Source: Bacillota bacterium | GTDB taxonomy: Bacteria; Bacillota; Clostridia; Christensenellales; SZUA-584 | DNA: 64,000 nucleotides | Direction of reading: 5' to 3' | NCBI GenBank assembly: GCA_023410475.1 | Contig: JAEYPS010000032.1 | Location: 333,606 to 397,605, forward strand | In this document: one piece after another, positions 34,673-42,725 of the stretch | Position numbering within the stretch: the stretch's first letter is position 1 | Layout: the number at the start of each line of letters is the position of its first letter | Notes under the pieces: generated by a model | What the model saw: only the letters and a program-made list of their open reading frames with translations | Databases searched by the model: none | What the model was told of the DNA's origin: nothing | Translations under genes and position numbers: made by a program

Positions 34673-35752
34673 TCACCTGTCGAAATAACCCTTCTCGGCC
34701 AGCAGCTCGGCTACCAGCACGCCGCCTCCCGCGGCTCCTCTTAGTGTATTGTGGCTAAGGCACACAAATTTATAATCGAAAATCGCGTCCTCGCGAAGAC
34801 GCCCGATGGATACCGCCATCCCGTTTCCGTTATCGCGGTCGAGCTTTGTCTGCGGACGGGCGTCGTCCTCGAAATACATAAGAAACTGTCCGGGAGCGCT
34901 GGGAAGACCAAGCAGCTGCGGCTCACCTTTAAAGCTGCTCCATCTTTCCTTTATTTCCTCGATCGACGGCTTTTTGTCAAAACTTACGAACGTTGCCGCC
35001 ATATGCCCGTCGGAAACGGGAACTCGTATGCACTGCGACGTAATCACAGGCTCCTTCACGTTTACAATGCCATTTTCGCCTACGCTGCCCCAGACTTTAA
35101 GAGGCTCCTGCTCGCTCTTTTGCTCCTCGCCGCCGATGAAGGGAATGATGTTATCGTTCATCTCCGGCCACGATTCGAGCGTTTTGCCCGCACCTGAGAC
35201 GGCCTGGTATGTGCAGGCCACGATCTGCTTTATTCCAAAGCCCAGGAGAGGGTGCAGCGCGGGTACATATGTCTGTATAGAGCAGTTAGGCTTAACTGCA
35301 ATAAAGCCGCGCTTCGTTCCAAGGCGCCTGCGCTGTTTTTCTATGACGCTCACATGAGAAGCGTTAACCTCGGGTATCAGCATAGGCACATCCTGCGTAC
35401 CACGATGGGCACTGTTGTTTGATACCACGGGTATCTCCGCTTTAGCATATGCCTCTTCCAAGACTTTTGTTTCGTCTTTGTTGAGGCTGACAGCGCAGAA
35501 AACAAAATCAACTCTGTCTTTAGCTGCCGCTATATCTTCGGCGTCGTAAACGGGCATGTTCGCAATATTGCCCGGAATGGGGGAGGACATCGCCCATCTT
35601 CCTTCCACCGCTTCGCCGTACGTCTTGCCGGCAGATCTGCCGCTTGCGGAAAGATGGGTTATATGAAACCACGGATGCTCCGCTAAAAGCTCTATAAAAC
35701 GCTGCCCGACCATCCCTGTCGCGCCCACCACACCTACGTTGTAACTCCTCAC
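34673..35752 (-). CDS. asd: aspartate-semialdehyde dehydrogenase, archaeal/fungal-type
   Basis: Reduces aspartyl phosphate to the semialdehyde feeding lysine, methionine and threonine. 359 residues, starting at the GTG at 35752 preceded by GAGGAGG; upstream in-frame ATGs would translate through the riboswitch. Landmarks: NVGVVGATGMVGQRF, SLNKDETKVLE, SNNSAHRG and catalytic Cys in VKPNCSIQTYVPALHPL. Length and motifs fit the archaeal/fungal-type subfamily. First gene of the operon; no aspartokinase is in the window. Confidence 0.94.
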   Translation of the reverse strand: MRSYNVGVVGATGMVGQRFIELLAEHPWFHITHLSASGRSAGKTYGEAVEGRWAMSSPIPGNIANMPVYDAEDIAAAKDRVDFVFCAVSLNKDETKVLEEAYAKAEIPVVSNNSAHRGTQDVPMLIPEVNASHVSVIEKQRRRLGTKRGFIAVKPNCSIQTYVPALHPLLGFGIKQIVACTYQAVSGAGKTLESWPEMNDNIIPFIGGEEQKSEQEPLKVWGSVGENGIVNVKEPVITSQCIRVPVSDGHMAATFVSFDKKPSIEEIKERWSSFKGEPQLLGLPSAPGQFLMYFEDDARPQTKLDRDNGNGMAVSIGRLREDAIFDYKFVCLSHNTLRGAAGGGVLVAELLAEKGYFDR

Positions 35753-35780
35753 CTTGAAAACCTCCTCATTATTCCTTAAG

Positions 35781-35811
35781 ATAAAAATAGCACGCATAAC
35801 ATACCGCGCGC
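35781..35811 (-). terminator. candidate riboswitch expression-platform terminator
   Basis: Reverse strand GCGCGC (35811-35806) pairs with GCGTGC (35795-35790), one G:T, over a 10-base loop, then TATTTTTAT. The GCGC of the left arm can alternatively pair with the GCGC in the 3' P1 strand of the aptamer, a possible antiterminator. Confidence 0.5.
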
Positions 35812-35840
35812 CAATAATAAAGAAAATTATCTCGATTATT

Positions 35841-36010
35841 ACAGCAGCGCTCCGCCCCGTGCCGGGGGCGACAGTTGCATGGCTGTTAACCATACACCCA
35901 GGAAGAGCCTCTTCGGAAAAGCGTTCCTTCGGCGGTTTGCCCTTTCACTTCTCCTATAAGGCTCCGAAACCCAGGATAAGCATACTCTTGAAAACCGCGC
36001 CTCAACTGTA
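35841..36010 (-). promoter_or_regulatory. lysine riboswitch (L-box) upstream of asd-dapA-dapB
   Basis: Reverse-strand leader with the conserved L-box blocks in order: TTGAGGCGCGG, CAAGAGTA, GGAGAAGTGAAAGGGC, CCGCCGAAGG, CTGGGTG, TGGTTAACAGCCATGCAACT and the closing GGAGCGCTGCTGT that pairs with the 5' ACAG. Expected to lower expression of the operon when lysine is bound. Confidence 0.95.
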
Positions 36011-36018
36011 TTGCGGTT

Positions 36019-36047
36019 ATTATAACATTACGTCAATTCTCAGTCAA
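36019..36047 (-). promoter_or_regulatory. promoter of the lysine operon
   Basis: Reverse strand TTGACT (36042-36047), 17-base spacer, TATAAT (36019-36024). Transcription would start near 36012, right at the 5' edge of the riboswitch. Confidence 0.85.
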
Positions 36048-36100
36048 CCGCTCCTTTTATGTATTATCGCCAATAAAGATTGTCAATAATTAAGAAAAGT

Positions 36101-36129
36101 TTGTTTTGCTGCTTTTCCGGTAGTATATT
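36101..36129 (+). promoter_or_regulatory. putative promoter of the methyltransferase gene
   Basis: TTGTTT (36101-36106), 17-base spacer, TATATT (36124-36129), about 40 bases before the TTG start. Confidence 0.45.
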
Positions 36130-36169
36130 ATTAATATTAATGCAATGATTTAAACGTGAGGAGAGTGCC

Positions 36170-36898
36170 TTGGAAGCTTACGAATACCTGTCTTTGATAT
36201 ATGATGAAATGATGTCGGATGTTGATTATCACGAATGGGCGTCATACATAGACGGCATACTGAAAACAAGAGAAGCGCGAAGCGTATATGAAGCGGCATG
36301 CGGAACGGGAAAAGCGACGCTTGAGTTTTTCCGCATGGGTTATGATATAACCGCGTCCGACATATCACGCGGGATGCTCAACGCCGCCGCCGCGAGCGCG
36401 AGGAGAGCCGGCTGTAATGCAAGGTTCGTGCTTCAGGATATGCGTGAAATTGAGGTAGGCAATAAAGCAGACGCCGTAATATCCGTGTGCGACGGCCCCA
36501 ATTATCTTGACGAAAAAGGTTTTGAAGCGTTTGCCCTCTCAGCATACCGCGCGCTGAAGGATAACGGAGTGCTGCTGTTTGACATAAGCTCGAAGGCAAA
36601 GCTTAAAAGCATGGACGGAGAGGTTTATTTCGACGACAGGGACGACGCATCATGCATCTGGCAAAGTACATATGATAGTAGCAGAAACGCTCTTGTGATG
36701 GATATAACGCTTTTTGTGAGGCGCGGGGAACTGTTTGAGAGACTTACGGAACAGCATGTGCAGTACGCGCATGAGGAGGATTTTATAAGGCGCGCCGTTT
36801 TGTCAGCGGGATTTAAAAGCGCTCAGGCGCTCGAGTGCCTGACAAGCACTAAGCCTCGCGATGATACGCAAAGGATACAGTTCGTATGCGTGCGATAA
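36170..36898 (+). CDS. class I SAM-dependent methyltransferase
   Basis: 242 residues, TTG start at 36170 chosen because GTGAGGAGA lies just upstream and the N-terminus (MEAYEYLSLIYDEMM) fits the family. SAM motif I VYEAACGTGKATLEF, acidic motif II ITASDIS, motif IV-like VISVCDGPNYL. The pattern is that of small-molecule or tRNA-type methyltransferases widely annotated only as class I enzymes in clostridia; the substrate is unknown. Diverges from the lysine operon. The TPR gene follows after 55 bases with its own promoter. Confidence 0.88.
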   Translation: MEAYEYLSLIYDEMMSDVDYHEWASYIDGILKTREARSVYEAACGTGKATLEFFRMGYDITASDISRGMLNAAAASARRAGCNARFVLQDMREIEVGNKADAVISVCDGPNYLDEKGFEAFALSAYRALKDNGVLLFDISSKAKLKSMDGEVYFDDRDDASCIWQSTYDSSRNALVMDITLFVRRGELFERLTEQHVQYAHEEDFIRRAVLSAGFKSAQALECLTSTKPRDDTQRIQFVCVR

Positions 36899-36903
36899 GC
36901 ATG

Positions 36904-36933
36904 TTGAAGCGCGCGAAAGACTTGTGTTATAAT
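36904..36933 (+). promoter_or_regulatory. promoter of the TPR-HEAT-HD-rlmL-like cluster
   Basis: TTGAAG (36904-36909), 18-base spacer, TATAAT (36928-36933), about 20 bases before the ATG. Confidence 0.6.
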
Positions 36934-36953
36934 TACAGCAAACAGGAGGCGGA

Positions 36954-38666
36954 ATGAAAGACAAAAACGAGCTGCAAAACAAAGTATTGAATTTTAACCA
37001 GCCCGCGTCGTTTTTTATAAAAAAAGCTGAAAAGCATATCGACGCCGGGAACTTTCTTGAAGCGCTGCAGCTTTACCGGCAGGCGCTCGGCATGGAGCCG
37101 GATAACGTGGAATACCTGTTGAGCATCGCTCAGGTATATTCGGAAATGGGGCTTTACGCGGAATCGAATGATGTTCTGCTTAAGATAGCGCGCTATGGGA
37201 ACACTCCCACCGAGTGCCTGTTTGCTCTCGGGTGCAACTATATGGGTATGAAAAACTACGCGCTCGCCGACGAGGCGTTTGAGCAATATCTTGCCCTGGA
37301 TCCCGACGGAGAATTTGCGGAAGAGATAGACGATATATTTGACATGCTGGACGAAGAAGAGGAAGAAGGATTGCTTCAGGACGTAAGCCGGCAGCTTATT
37401 ATGGAAGAGGCGTACGAAGGAAAGCAATATCTCGACAAAGGCGATTATAAGGCAGCGATACAGCATCTTGAGAACGTCGTGAACCGCGACAGGCTCATGT
37501 ATCCCGCTATGAACAACCTAGCGCTTTCATACTTTTTTGACGGTCAAAAGCATAAAGCGATAGAGATTTCGAAAAAGGTGCTCGCAGCGCAGCCGACAAA
37601 CCTTCACGCCTGCTGCAACCTTGCGTTCTTCCACTCCGATATAGGAGAGCATTCGCTGGGGCAGGAGTATTTATCAAGACTCGACGGCCTCAGCGACATA
37701 GACCCGGACGATATGCACAAGCTTGCTCTTACATACTGCGAACTCGGATATCATGACAAGGCCTATAAATGGTTTTCAAGGATAGTTTCATACCAGCCTT
37801 ATGATATACGGCTTTTGCATTTCTGCGGAATAGCGGCGTACAACAACTGCCTGTTTTCCGAAGCGTCGGAGTGTTTTGTAAAAATACTTAGAATAGACCC
37901 CAGCAACAGCCTTGCCGTATACTACAAGGCAAAAGCGGACGCGGCAAAAAAGAACGGAGCGCTAAAAAAACTCGAATATGTTTACCAGGTGCAGTTTGAC
38001 GAGATAAAGCAGAGGGTGAAATATTTAAACGACTGCCTAATACAAAAGGACGCAAGCCTCTCGGGAAAATGGAGCGACGACGAATATTTCAGATCAGTGA
38101 TACTGTGGGGACTGTATTACGGTGATGAGTATATAAAGAAGATAGTAATAGAGATAATGAGTCTGTTTTCCGATGAAAAGGTGGAGGAAGAGTTCAGAAG
38201 CTTTCTCTTAAGAAGCACGGAGACCGATGAGATAAAGAACGACATATTCATGTGCTTGAAGCGCATAGGCGCTAAAGAGCCTTACGTGGCTTATATCAAA
38301 GGCTCTATAGTCGAGGTAAGGGTGGGCAGCATATCGGAAGAGATAAGGAGCCTTCCGCGGCCCTATTCAGATACGCTGAACTGTTTTATAAAGCACACGC
38401 GAAACAAGTATGCTGATGATTTCATCTCTTCGGGCATAGAGCTGCTTACGTCGATCGCAAAGGATAGAGGCGACTCGGGCGTCTGGATAGTAAGGCCGCA
38501 GGCGCTGGCTGCCGCGCTTGAATACTTTATCTGCGAGATAGACGGCAAGGTCGGTATACCGCTTAAAAAGGATCTTACAAAGAGGTACGGCACAACGCTC
38601 GCAACGCTCAACAAATATTACGATATGCTGTGTGAGCAGCAGCTTGGTGAAGACGATGCTGATTGA
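36954..38666 (+). CDS. tetratricopeptide-repeat protein
   Basis: 570 residues. Several TPR units are visible from residue 25 to about 340 (FLEALQLYRQALGMEPDN, YALADEAFEQYLALDPDG, YKAAIQHLENVVNRDR, HKAIEISKKVLAAQPTN, FSEASECFVKILRIDPSN). The remaining 230 residues are helical with charged stretches and end KRYGTTLATLNKYYDML. No signal or membrane segment, so a cytoplasmic scaffold or adaptor is inferred. AGGAGG precedes the ATG. The next gene overlaps its stop by 11 bases, suggesting that the two proteins are made together. Confidence 0.85.
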   Translation: MKDKNELQNKVLNFNQPASFFIKKAEKHIDAGNFLEALQLYRQALGMEPDNVEYLLSIAQVYSEMGLYAESNDVLLKIARYGNTPTECLFALGCNYMGMKNYALADEAFEQYLALDPDGEFAEEIDDIFDMLDEEEEEGLLQDVSRQLIMEEAYEGKQYLDKGDYKAAIQHLENVVNRDRLMYPAMNNLALSYFFDGQKHKAIEISKKVLAAQPTNLHACCNLAFFHSDIGEHSLGQEYLSRLDGLSDIDPDDMHKLALTYCELGYHDKAYKWFSRIVSYQPYDIRLLHFCGIAAYNNCLFSEASECFVKILRIDPSNSLAVYYKAKADAAKKNGALKKLEYVYQVQFDEIKQRVKYLNDCLIQKDASLSGKWSDDEYFRSVILWGLYYGDEYIKKIVIEIMSLFSDEKVEEEFRSFLLRSTETDEIKNDIFMCLKRIGAKEPYVAYIKGSIVEVRVGSISEEIRSLPRPYSDTLNCFIKHTRNKYADDFISSGIELLTSIAKDRGDSGVWIVRPQALAAALEYFICEIDGKVGIPLKKDLTKRYGTTLATLNKYYDMLCEQQLGEDDAD

Positions 38667-39486
38667 TTTCGAGGAAAGATTCGGAGTCTTTCTTAAAGAA
38701 TATATAAAGAATAACGATATAGATGAAGAAGACCTTGAGGAAATTATCACCGACCTTTATCTTCAGTGGCTGGGCGCCCCCTGCGACTGGCTTGACGGCA
38801 AATCTCCCAATTCTTATTTTGATTCGCATGACGCGGCAGGGCTTATCGAGGCTTTAGGAAAATATATCTTTTCAGGCGTATCCGTTCCTGGCTCTTTGCT
38901 GATCAAAATAGAGGAGAAGCGCGAGCAGACATACCCGTTTCTTATATCGCTTTTAAAGAACTACGAGGGCGAAAAAAGCGCCGAGATTAAGGCGGTAATC
39001 GTACAGCTTATCGAAGAGATGCAGATGCAGCATCCCTTTGATTATTATATAGAAGTAATTGCCGAAGCTTCTGAGGCCGACGATTTTACGGAAGCGTGCG
39101 CTCAGGAGCTTGGCGACACGGGAGAAGATTATAAAGAAAAAGTAATATTAGCTTACGAGCAGGCGCAAAGCAGCTATTCGTCGGACTGTTTTCTTGATAT
39201 ACTTACGGACCTGCCTTACGACGAGCGCACATTCGGCTTTGCGCTAGAAAAGTTTTTATACAACGATTCTCAAAGGGCATTTTACGCCAGCTGCCTGGGG
39301 AAGCTCGGAAACGAAAAGGCGCTGCCATATCTTGAAGAAGCGCTCAAAGAAGAGAGTTTAACATATTACGATTATGTATCGATAAAAAACGCGCTTGAAG
39401 AGCTCGGGGGAGAGATCAACATAGAGAGGGATTTTACCGGGGACAAAGACTACGAATCGCTTATGAATATGGAGGATAAGATTTGA
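38656..39486 (+). CDS. helical repeat (HEAT-like) protein of unknown function
   Basis: 276 residues from the ATG at 38656, with GGTGA five bases upstream; a GTG at 38632 would add eight residues. Acidic. The C-terminal half looks like HEAT/PBS-lyase-type helical pairs (SQRAFYASCLGKLGNEKALPYLEEALKEE). The N-terminal part has the unusual block LQWLGAPCDWLDGKSP, reminiscent of SEC-C/HEAT clostridial proteins. Overlaps both neighbours (11 and 4 bases), so it is translated as part of a tight set with the TPR and HD proteins. Confidence 0.75.
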   Translation: MLIDFEERFGVFLKEYIKNNDIDEEDLEEIITDLYLQWLGAPCDWLDGKSPNSYFDSHDAAGLIEALGKYIFSGVSVPGSLLIKIEEKREQTYPFLISLLKNYEGEKSAEIKAVIVQLIEEMQMQHPFDYYIEVIAEASEADDFTEACAQELGDTGEDYKEKVILAYEQAQSSYSSDCFLDILTDLPYDERTFGFALEKFLYNDSQRAFYASCLGKLGNEKALPYLEEALKEESLTYYDYVSIKNALEELGGEINIERDFTGDKDYESLMNMEDKI

Positions 39487-40160
39487 CGATCACTTATAAC
39501 GACATTAAGGGCAGCGAGAAGATAAGAGAGCTTGTAGACCACTCAAACAAGTGCCTTGAGATGATAGGCTATACGGACCACGGGCCGAGGCATGTGGGAT
39601 ATGTAAGCCGTATCGCGGGGGAGATACTGACAAAGCTCAATATGCCCGAAAGGCGCGTTGAGCTCGCTAAGATAGCGGGATGGGTGCACGACATAGGCAA
39701 CCTTATAAACAGAAAGAATCATGGGCAGAACGGCGCGGTAATGCTTTTTTCAATACTATGCGAAATGGGCATGCCGGTTTCGGAGGCATGCGACGTATGC
39801 GCGGCTGTCGGCTCTCACGAGGAAGAATCGGGCAATCCCGTCAGCGATGTATCCGCGGCGCTCATAATAGCCGATAAGATAGACGCGCACAGGGCGAGGG
39901 TGAGACTCAAAAAGTATGACCCGGCCGACATACACGACCGCGTAAACTATTCAATACAGTCCACAAGGCTTATGGTGGAAAACGGCACGATAGCTATTAA
40001 CTATACGATGAACCCCAGCGCGTCGCCGCTAGATTTTCTAACAATATATATGACAAGGATGAGGATGTGCGAGAAGAGCGCAAAGTTTTTGGGATGTAAT
40101 TTCGCTCTTTACATAAACGAAGTAAAGCTCAACAGATGGGACGAGTCAGATGACATATAA
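39483..40160 (+). CDS. HD-domain phosphohydrolase
   Basis: 225 residues, TTG start at 39483 overlapping the previous stop, with GGAGG at 39471-39475. HD-fold ligands: H in DHGPRHV, HD in GWVHDIGNLIN, H in NHGQNGA, and D in ALIIADKIDAHRAR. This arrangement fits nucleotide or cyclic-dinucleotide phosphohydrolases; the substrate is not known. Its end overlaps the next methyltransferase by 11 bases. Confidence 0.85.
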   Translation: MTITYNDIKGSEKIRELVDHSNKCLEMIGYTDHGPRHVGYVSRIAGEILTKLNMPERRVELAKIAGWVHDIGNLINRKNHGQNGAVMLFSILCEMGMPVSEACDVCAAVGSHEEESGNPVSDVSAALIIADKIDAHRARVRLKKYDPADIHDRVNYSIQSTRLMVENGTIAINYTMNPSASPLDFLTIYMTRMRMCEKSAKFLGCNFALYINEVKLNRWDESDDI

Positions 40161-41232
40161 GTGTTTTGCCTCCTGCTCGTTCGGCCTTGAGGGAGCAGTT
40201 TCTTCGGAATTGAAAAAACTCGGATTCGAAGACGCGCAGTCCAGAGACGCCCGGGTCTATTTTTTTGCGGACGAGGCCGGGCTTGCAAAAGCAAACATTT
40301 GGCTGCGCTGCGCGGACAGGGTGTACCTTGAGCTTGGCAGCTTTACCGCGACGACATTTGACTCTCTGTTTGAAGGCGTTAAGGCGATAGCGTGGGAGGA
40401 ATATATTCCCAAAAACGCGGCGTTTCCCGTAAACGCCGATTCGGTAAAAAGCGCGCTGTTCAGCGTCTCGGATATACAGTCGATCAGCAAAAAGGCGGTC
40501 GTCGAGCGCCTCAAAGAAAAGCACAGTACATCCGTGCTGCCGGAGACGGGGGAAAGGTACGATATCCGTATAAAGCTGCTCGGAAACACGGTCTCAGCGT
40601 GTCTAAACGTATCGGGAGCAGGGCTCAACAGGCGGGGCTATCGCACCGCGAACGTTAAGGCGCCAATACGAGAAACGCTGGCTGCCGGGCTGGTAATGCT
40701 TACCGGCTGGAAGGAAGGCGAGCTTGCTGATCCAATGTGCGGCTCGGGCACAATCGCTATAGAGGCCGCGATGATAGGGGCGAATATCGCGCCGGGTCTT
40801 AACCGTCGTTTCGACGGCGAAGCTTGGCGCATGTTCAAAAACGAATGGAAATCGGAGCGCGACGCCGCAAGGGACGACATAAAAGAACCTGCCGTAATAT
40901 ACGCTTCGGATATTGACAAAGACGCGCTCAGCACGGCGGACAGAAACGCGAAAGCGGCGGGAGTATCATTGAGGATATATCACGCCGACATAAGGGACTT
41001 TTCCAGAAAAGGCTGCGTCGTTCTTACAAATCCGCCCTATGCCGAAAGGCTGGGCGAGCAAAAGCAGGTGCGCGAGCTGTACAGGGATATGGGCAGGGCG
41101 CTCTCAGGGGTCGATAGAAAATTTATAATCACGGCGGACGATGATTTCGAAAGGTATTTCGGCTCGAGGGCAAAGAAGAAGCGCAAGCTTTACAACGGCA
41201 ACATACGGTGCACGTTTTACCAGTACTATTGA
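40150..41232 (+). CDS. THUMP-domain RlmL-like 23S rRNA (guanine-N2) methyltransferase
   Basis: 360 residues, similar in build to B. subtilis YpsC. N-terminal ferredoxin-like/THUMP region to about 160 (ASCSFGLEGAVSSELKKLGFED, ISKKAVVERLKEKH), then NRRGYRTANVKAPIRETLAAGL, SAM motif I ADPMCGSGTIAIEAA, acidic motif YASDIDKDAL and catalytic VLTNPPYAERLG. Expected to methylate a guanine in 23S rRNA. Overlaps the HD gene by 11 bases and is the last gene before tRNA-Arg. It is the second RlmKL-type enzyme in the window. Confidence 0.93.
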   Translation: MTYKCFASCSFGLEGAVSSELKKLGFEDAQSRDARVYFFADEAGLAKANIWLRCADRVYLELGSFTATTFDSLFEGVKAIAWEEYIPKNAAFPVNADSVKSALFSVSDIQSISKKAVVERLKEKHSTSVLPETGERYDIRIKLLGNTVSACLNVSGAGLNRRGYRTANVKAPIRETLAAGLVMLTGWKEGELADPMCGSGTIAIEAAMIGANIAPGLNRRFDGEAWRMFKNEWKSERDAARDDIKEPAVIYASDIDKDALSTADRNAKAAGVSLRIYHADIRDFSRKGCVVLTNPPYAERLGEQKQVRELYRDMGRALSGVDRKFIITADDDFERYFGSRAKKKRKLYNGNIRCTFYQYY

Positions 41233-41277
41233 TTTTAGTTTCCGTAATACGTTTGATTTCGTGGTGTGAATTCACAT

Positions 41278-41305
41278 TTGACTTGCATAAGTTTTGTGGT
41301 ATATT
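41278..41305 (+). promoter_or_regulatory. tRNA-Arg promoter
   Basis: TTGACT (41278-41283) and TATATT (41300-41305), 16-base spacer; an 18-base alternative TATTAT starts at 41302. About 50 bases upstream of the mature tRNA. Confidence 0.55.
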
Positions 41306-41362
41306 ATTTAAGTCGCGCATTTAGAGCATTATACATGCAGTCAACTAAAATTAAATTTAAAT

Positions 41363-41439
41363 GTGCCCGTAGCTCAGCTGGATAGAGCGCAGGACTCCGA
41401 CTCCTGAGGTCAGAGGTTCGAACCCTCCCGGGCACGCCA
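41363..41439 (+). tRNA. tRNA-Arg (anticodon CCG)
   Basis: 77 bases with encoded CCA. Acceptor GTGCCCG/CGGGCAC, D arm GCTC/GAGC, anticodon stem CAGGA/TCCTG with loop CTCCGAC (anticodon CCG at 41395-41397), T arm GAGG-TTCGAAC-CCTC. The outermost T-stem pair is A-C instead of Watson-Crick. Confidence 0.96.
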
Positions 41440-41448
41440 AAAACCAAT

Positions 41449-41473
41449 GCCACCCTAAACGGGTGGCGTTTTT
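41449..41473 (+). terminator. terminator after tRNA-Arg
   Basis: GCCACCC (41449-41455) / GGGTGGC (41461-41467), loop TAAAC, then GTTTTT. Confidence 0.85.
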
Positions 41474-41563
41474 GTTGGAGCGAGCCGGGTCGGCAGAGCG
41501 TAAAGGCGCGGCGAGGTATAAACGTTAAGCTTAAATATTAAGTGGGGTATCGCTTCCCTTCGT

Positions 41564-42112
41564 TTATTGGGCTTTTTCTTGCAGCCTTTTTTGCGTTCCG
41601 GTTATCCAAAGAAAAACTATTCTTACAGCCAAGGATACTGCATATATGACTAAGAAGTGATAAAAAACATTCCAACCTTTATGAAATTCTACGATCCCCA
41701 GTAGTGTATAGATCGGGAAAATAACAAAATTCATAAACGCGTAGCCAATTGCAATCCATAGCATAAAGCCCTTCCACGAGGACTTATATTGCTGCGCTAG
41801 CATTATAATTATAGGAGATACAGTTACGCTGGTTATGAATATATTAACTGTTATCGGAAATATTCTAACATTATAATGATATAAACCTAATACATTACCA
41901 AGTATAATGATGACTATGGCTTTAGAAACGGCATCAAGGGATCCAATTAACAAAAGTTCTGTACCTCTTTTCCTGTCTACCAACTTCAGCCATATAATAT
42001 AAGCAGTGATTACAATACCTACTATGAGAAACCAACCAAATGAGAAAACTTCCTCTGTGGCCCATTTTTTAATTGATAATTCTACAATCTCCATCTCTTG
42101 TTCATGTAACAT
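41564..42112 (-). CDS. CBO0543-like polytopic membrane protein
   Basis: 182 residues with about five membrane helices. The order WLKLVDRKR, then a helix, QQYKSSWKGF, and a C-terminal GWNVFYHFLVIYAV resembles the clostridial CBO0543 family, of unknown function. ATG at 42112 follows AGGAGCG. AT-rich compared with its neighbours, which hints at later acquisition. It ends in the AT-rich patch beside tRNA-Arg and converges on it. Confidence 0.65.
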   Translation of the reverse strand: MLHEQEMEIVELSIKKWATEEVFSFGWFLIVGIVITAYIIWLKLVDRKRGTELLLIGSLDAVSKAIVIIILGNVLGLYHYNVRIFPITVNIFITSVTVSPIIIMLAQQYKSSWKGFMLWIAIGYAFMNFVIFPIYTLLGIVEFHKGWNVFYHFLVIYAVSLAVRIVFLWITGTQKRLQEKAQ

Positions 42113-42270
42113 AAAAATCGCTCCTCCGTTAGGGATATTTTCTCTCCAAAGAAACGGTTTTATTTACACTCTACATTTGCATCACTGTTAATATATTCTA
42201 TTCTTTCTTCCCGTATTTCTGTATCAAATATCAACATAGAATATTTGCCAGTATGTATGATACGCAATGA

Positions 42271-42423
42271 GAACCGAATATCGATTATTTCAAAGTGACG
42301 AGAGGAACGGCAAATAATGCGGAATTTTCAGCTTATCCAAATGTTGCGATTGGCGCCGGTCTAATGGATTCAAAATACCATATAATGGTGATTCGAGCGC
42401 GTCACGGGCCTAAAAATAATTAA
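42271..42423 (+). pseudogene. coding remnant, C-terminal fragment of an unknown protein
   Basis: An open stretch of 50 codons runs from directly after an in-frame TGA (42268-42270) to TAA at 42421. It reads like real protein (VTRGTANNAEFSAYPNVAIG, DSKYHIMVIRARH) and has neither a start codon at its beginning nor a ribosome site. Interpreted as the tail of a decayed gene. Family not recognised. Confidence 0.4.
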
Positions 42424-42591
42424 TTTTATAAAAAAATTTTTATAACCATTCCATACTACGTTAATTGATCCGGTCAAAATGCAGAAAATTCCCATGTAAA
42501 GCGGTAAAAGTGGCTCTTGGTCAATAGGTTATAACTGTTCTGTTTTACTGCCTGCCGGTCGTTTTTATGATTACAAAAATGTTTCTTTCTC

Positions 42592-42620
42592 TTGACAAAC
42601 CGTAATAATTAGACGATAAT
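42592..42620 (+). promoter_or_regulatory. promoter of the SleB-like hydrolase gene
   Basis: TTGACA (42592-42597), 17-base spacer, GATAAT (42615-42620). The leader to the start codon is about 100 bases. Confidence 0.75.
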
Positions 42621-42725
42621 ACTGCGCTGTGCGAATGTTATGGGTATATTTATGACATTATATGGCTATTATATACAATAATATGTTGCGCAGAATGAGA
42701 CCGAACGAATAGGGAGGAGTAATCT

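Larger units (their letters stand above)
42113..42725. other. 613-base AT-rich intergenic stretch
   Basis: Holds a 50-codon coding remnant (42271-42423) and the SleB-like gene promoter (42592-42620). Nothing else recognisable; no tRNA fragment or inverted repeats marking an insertion were found. Confidence 0.5.

Noticed and set aside
35753..35893. Longer asd N-terminus with a hydrophobic stretch
   Set aside because: That stretch is the transcribed riboswitch/expression platform; the GTG at 35752 has GAGGAGG upstream.
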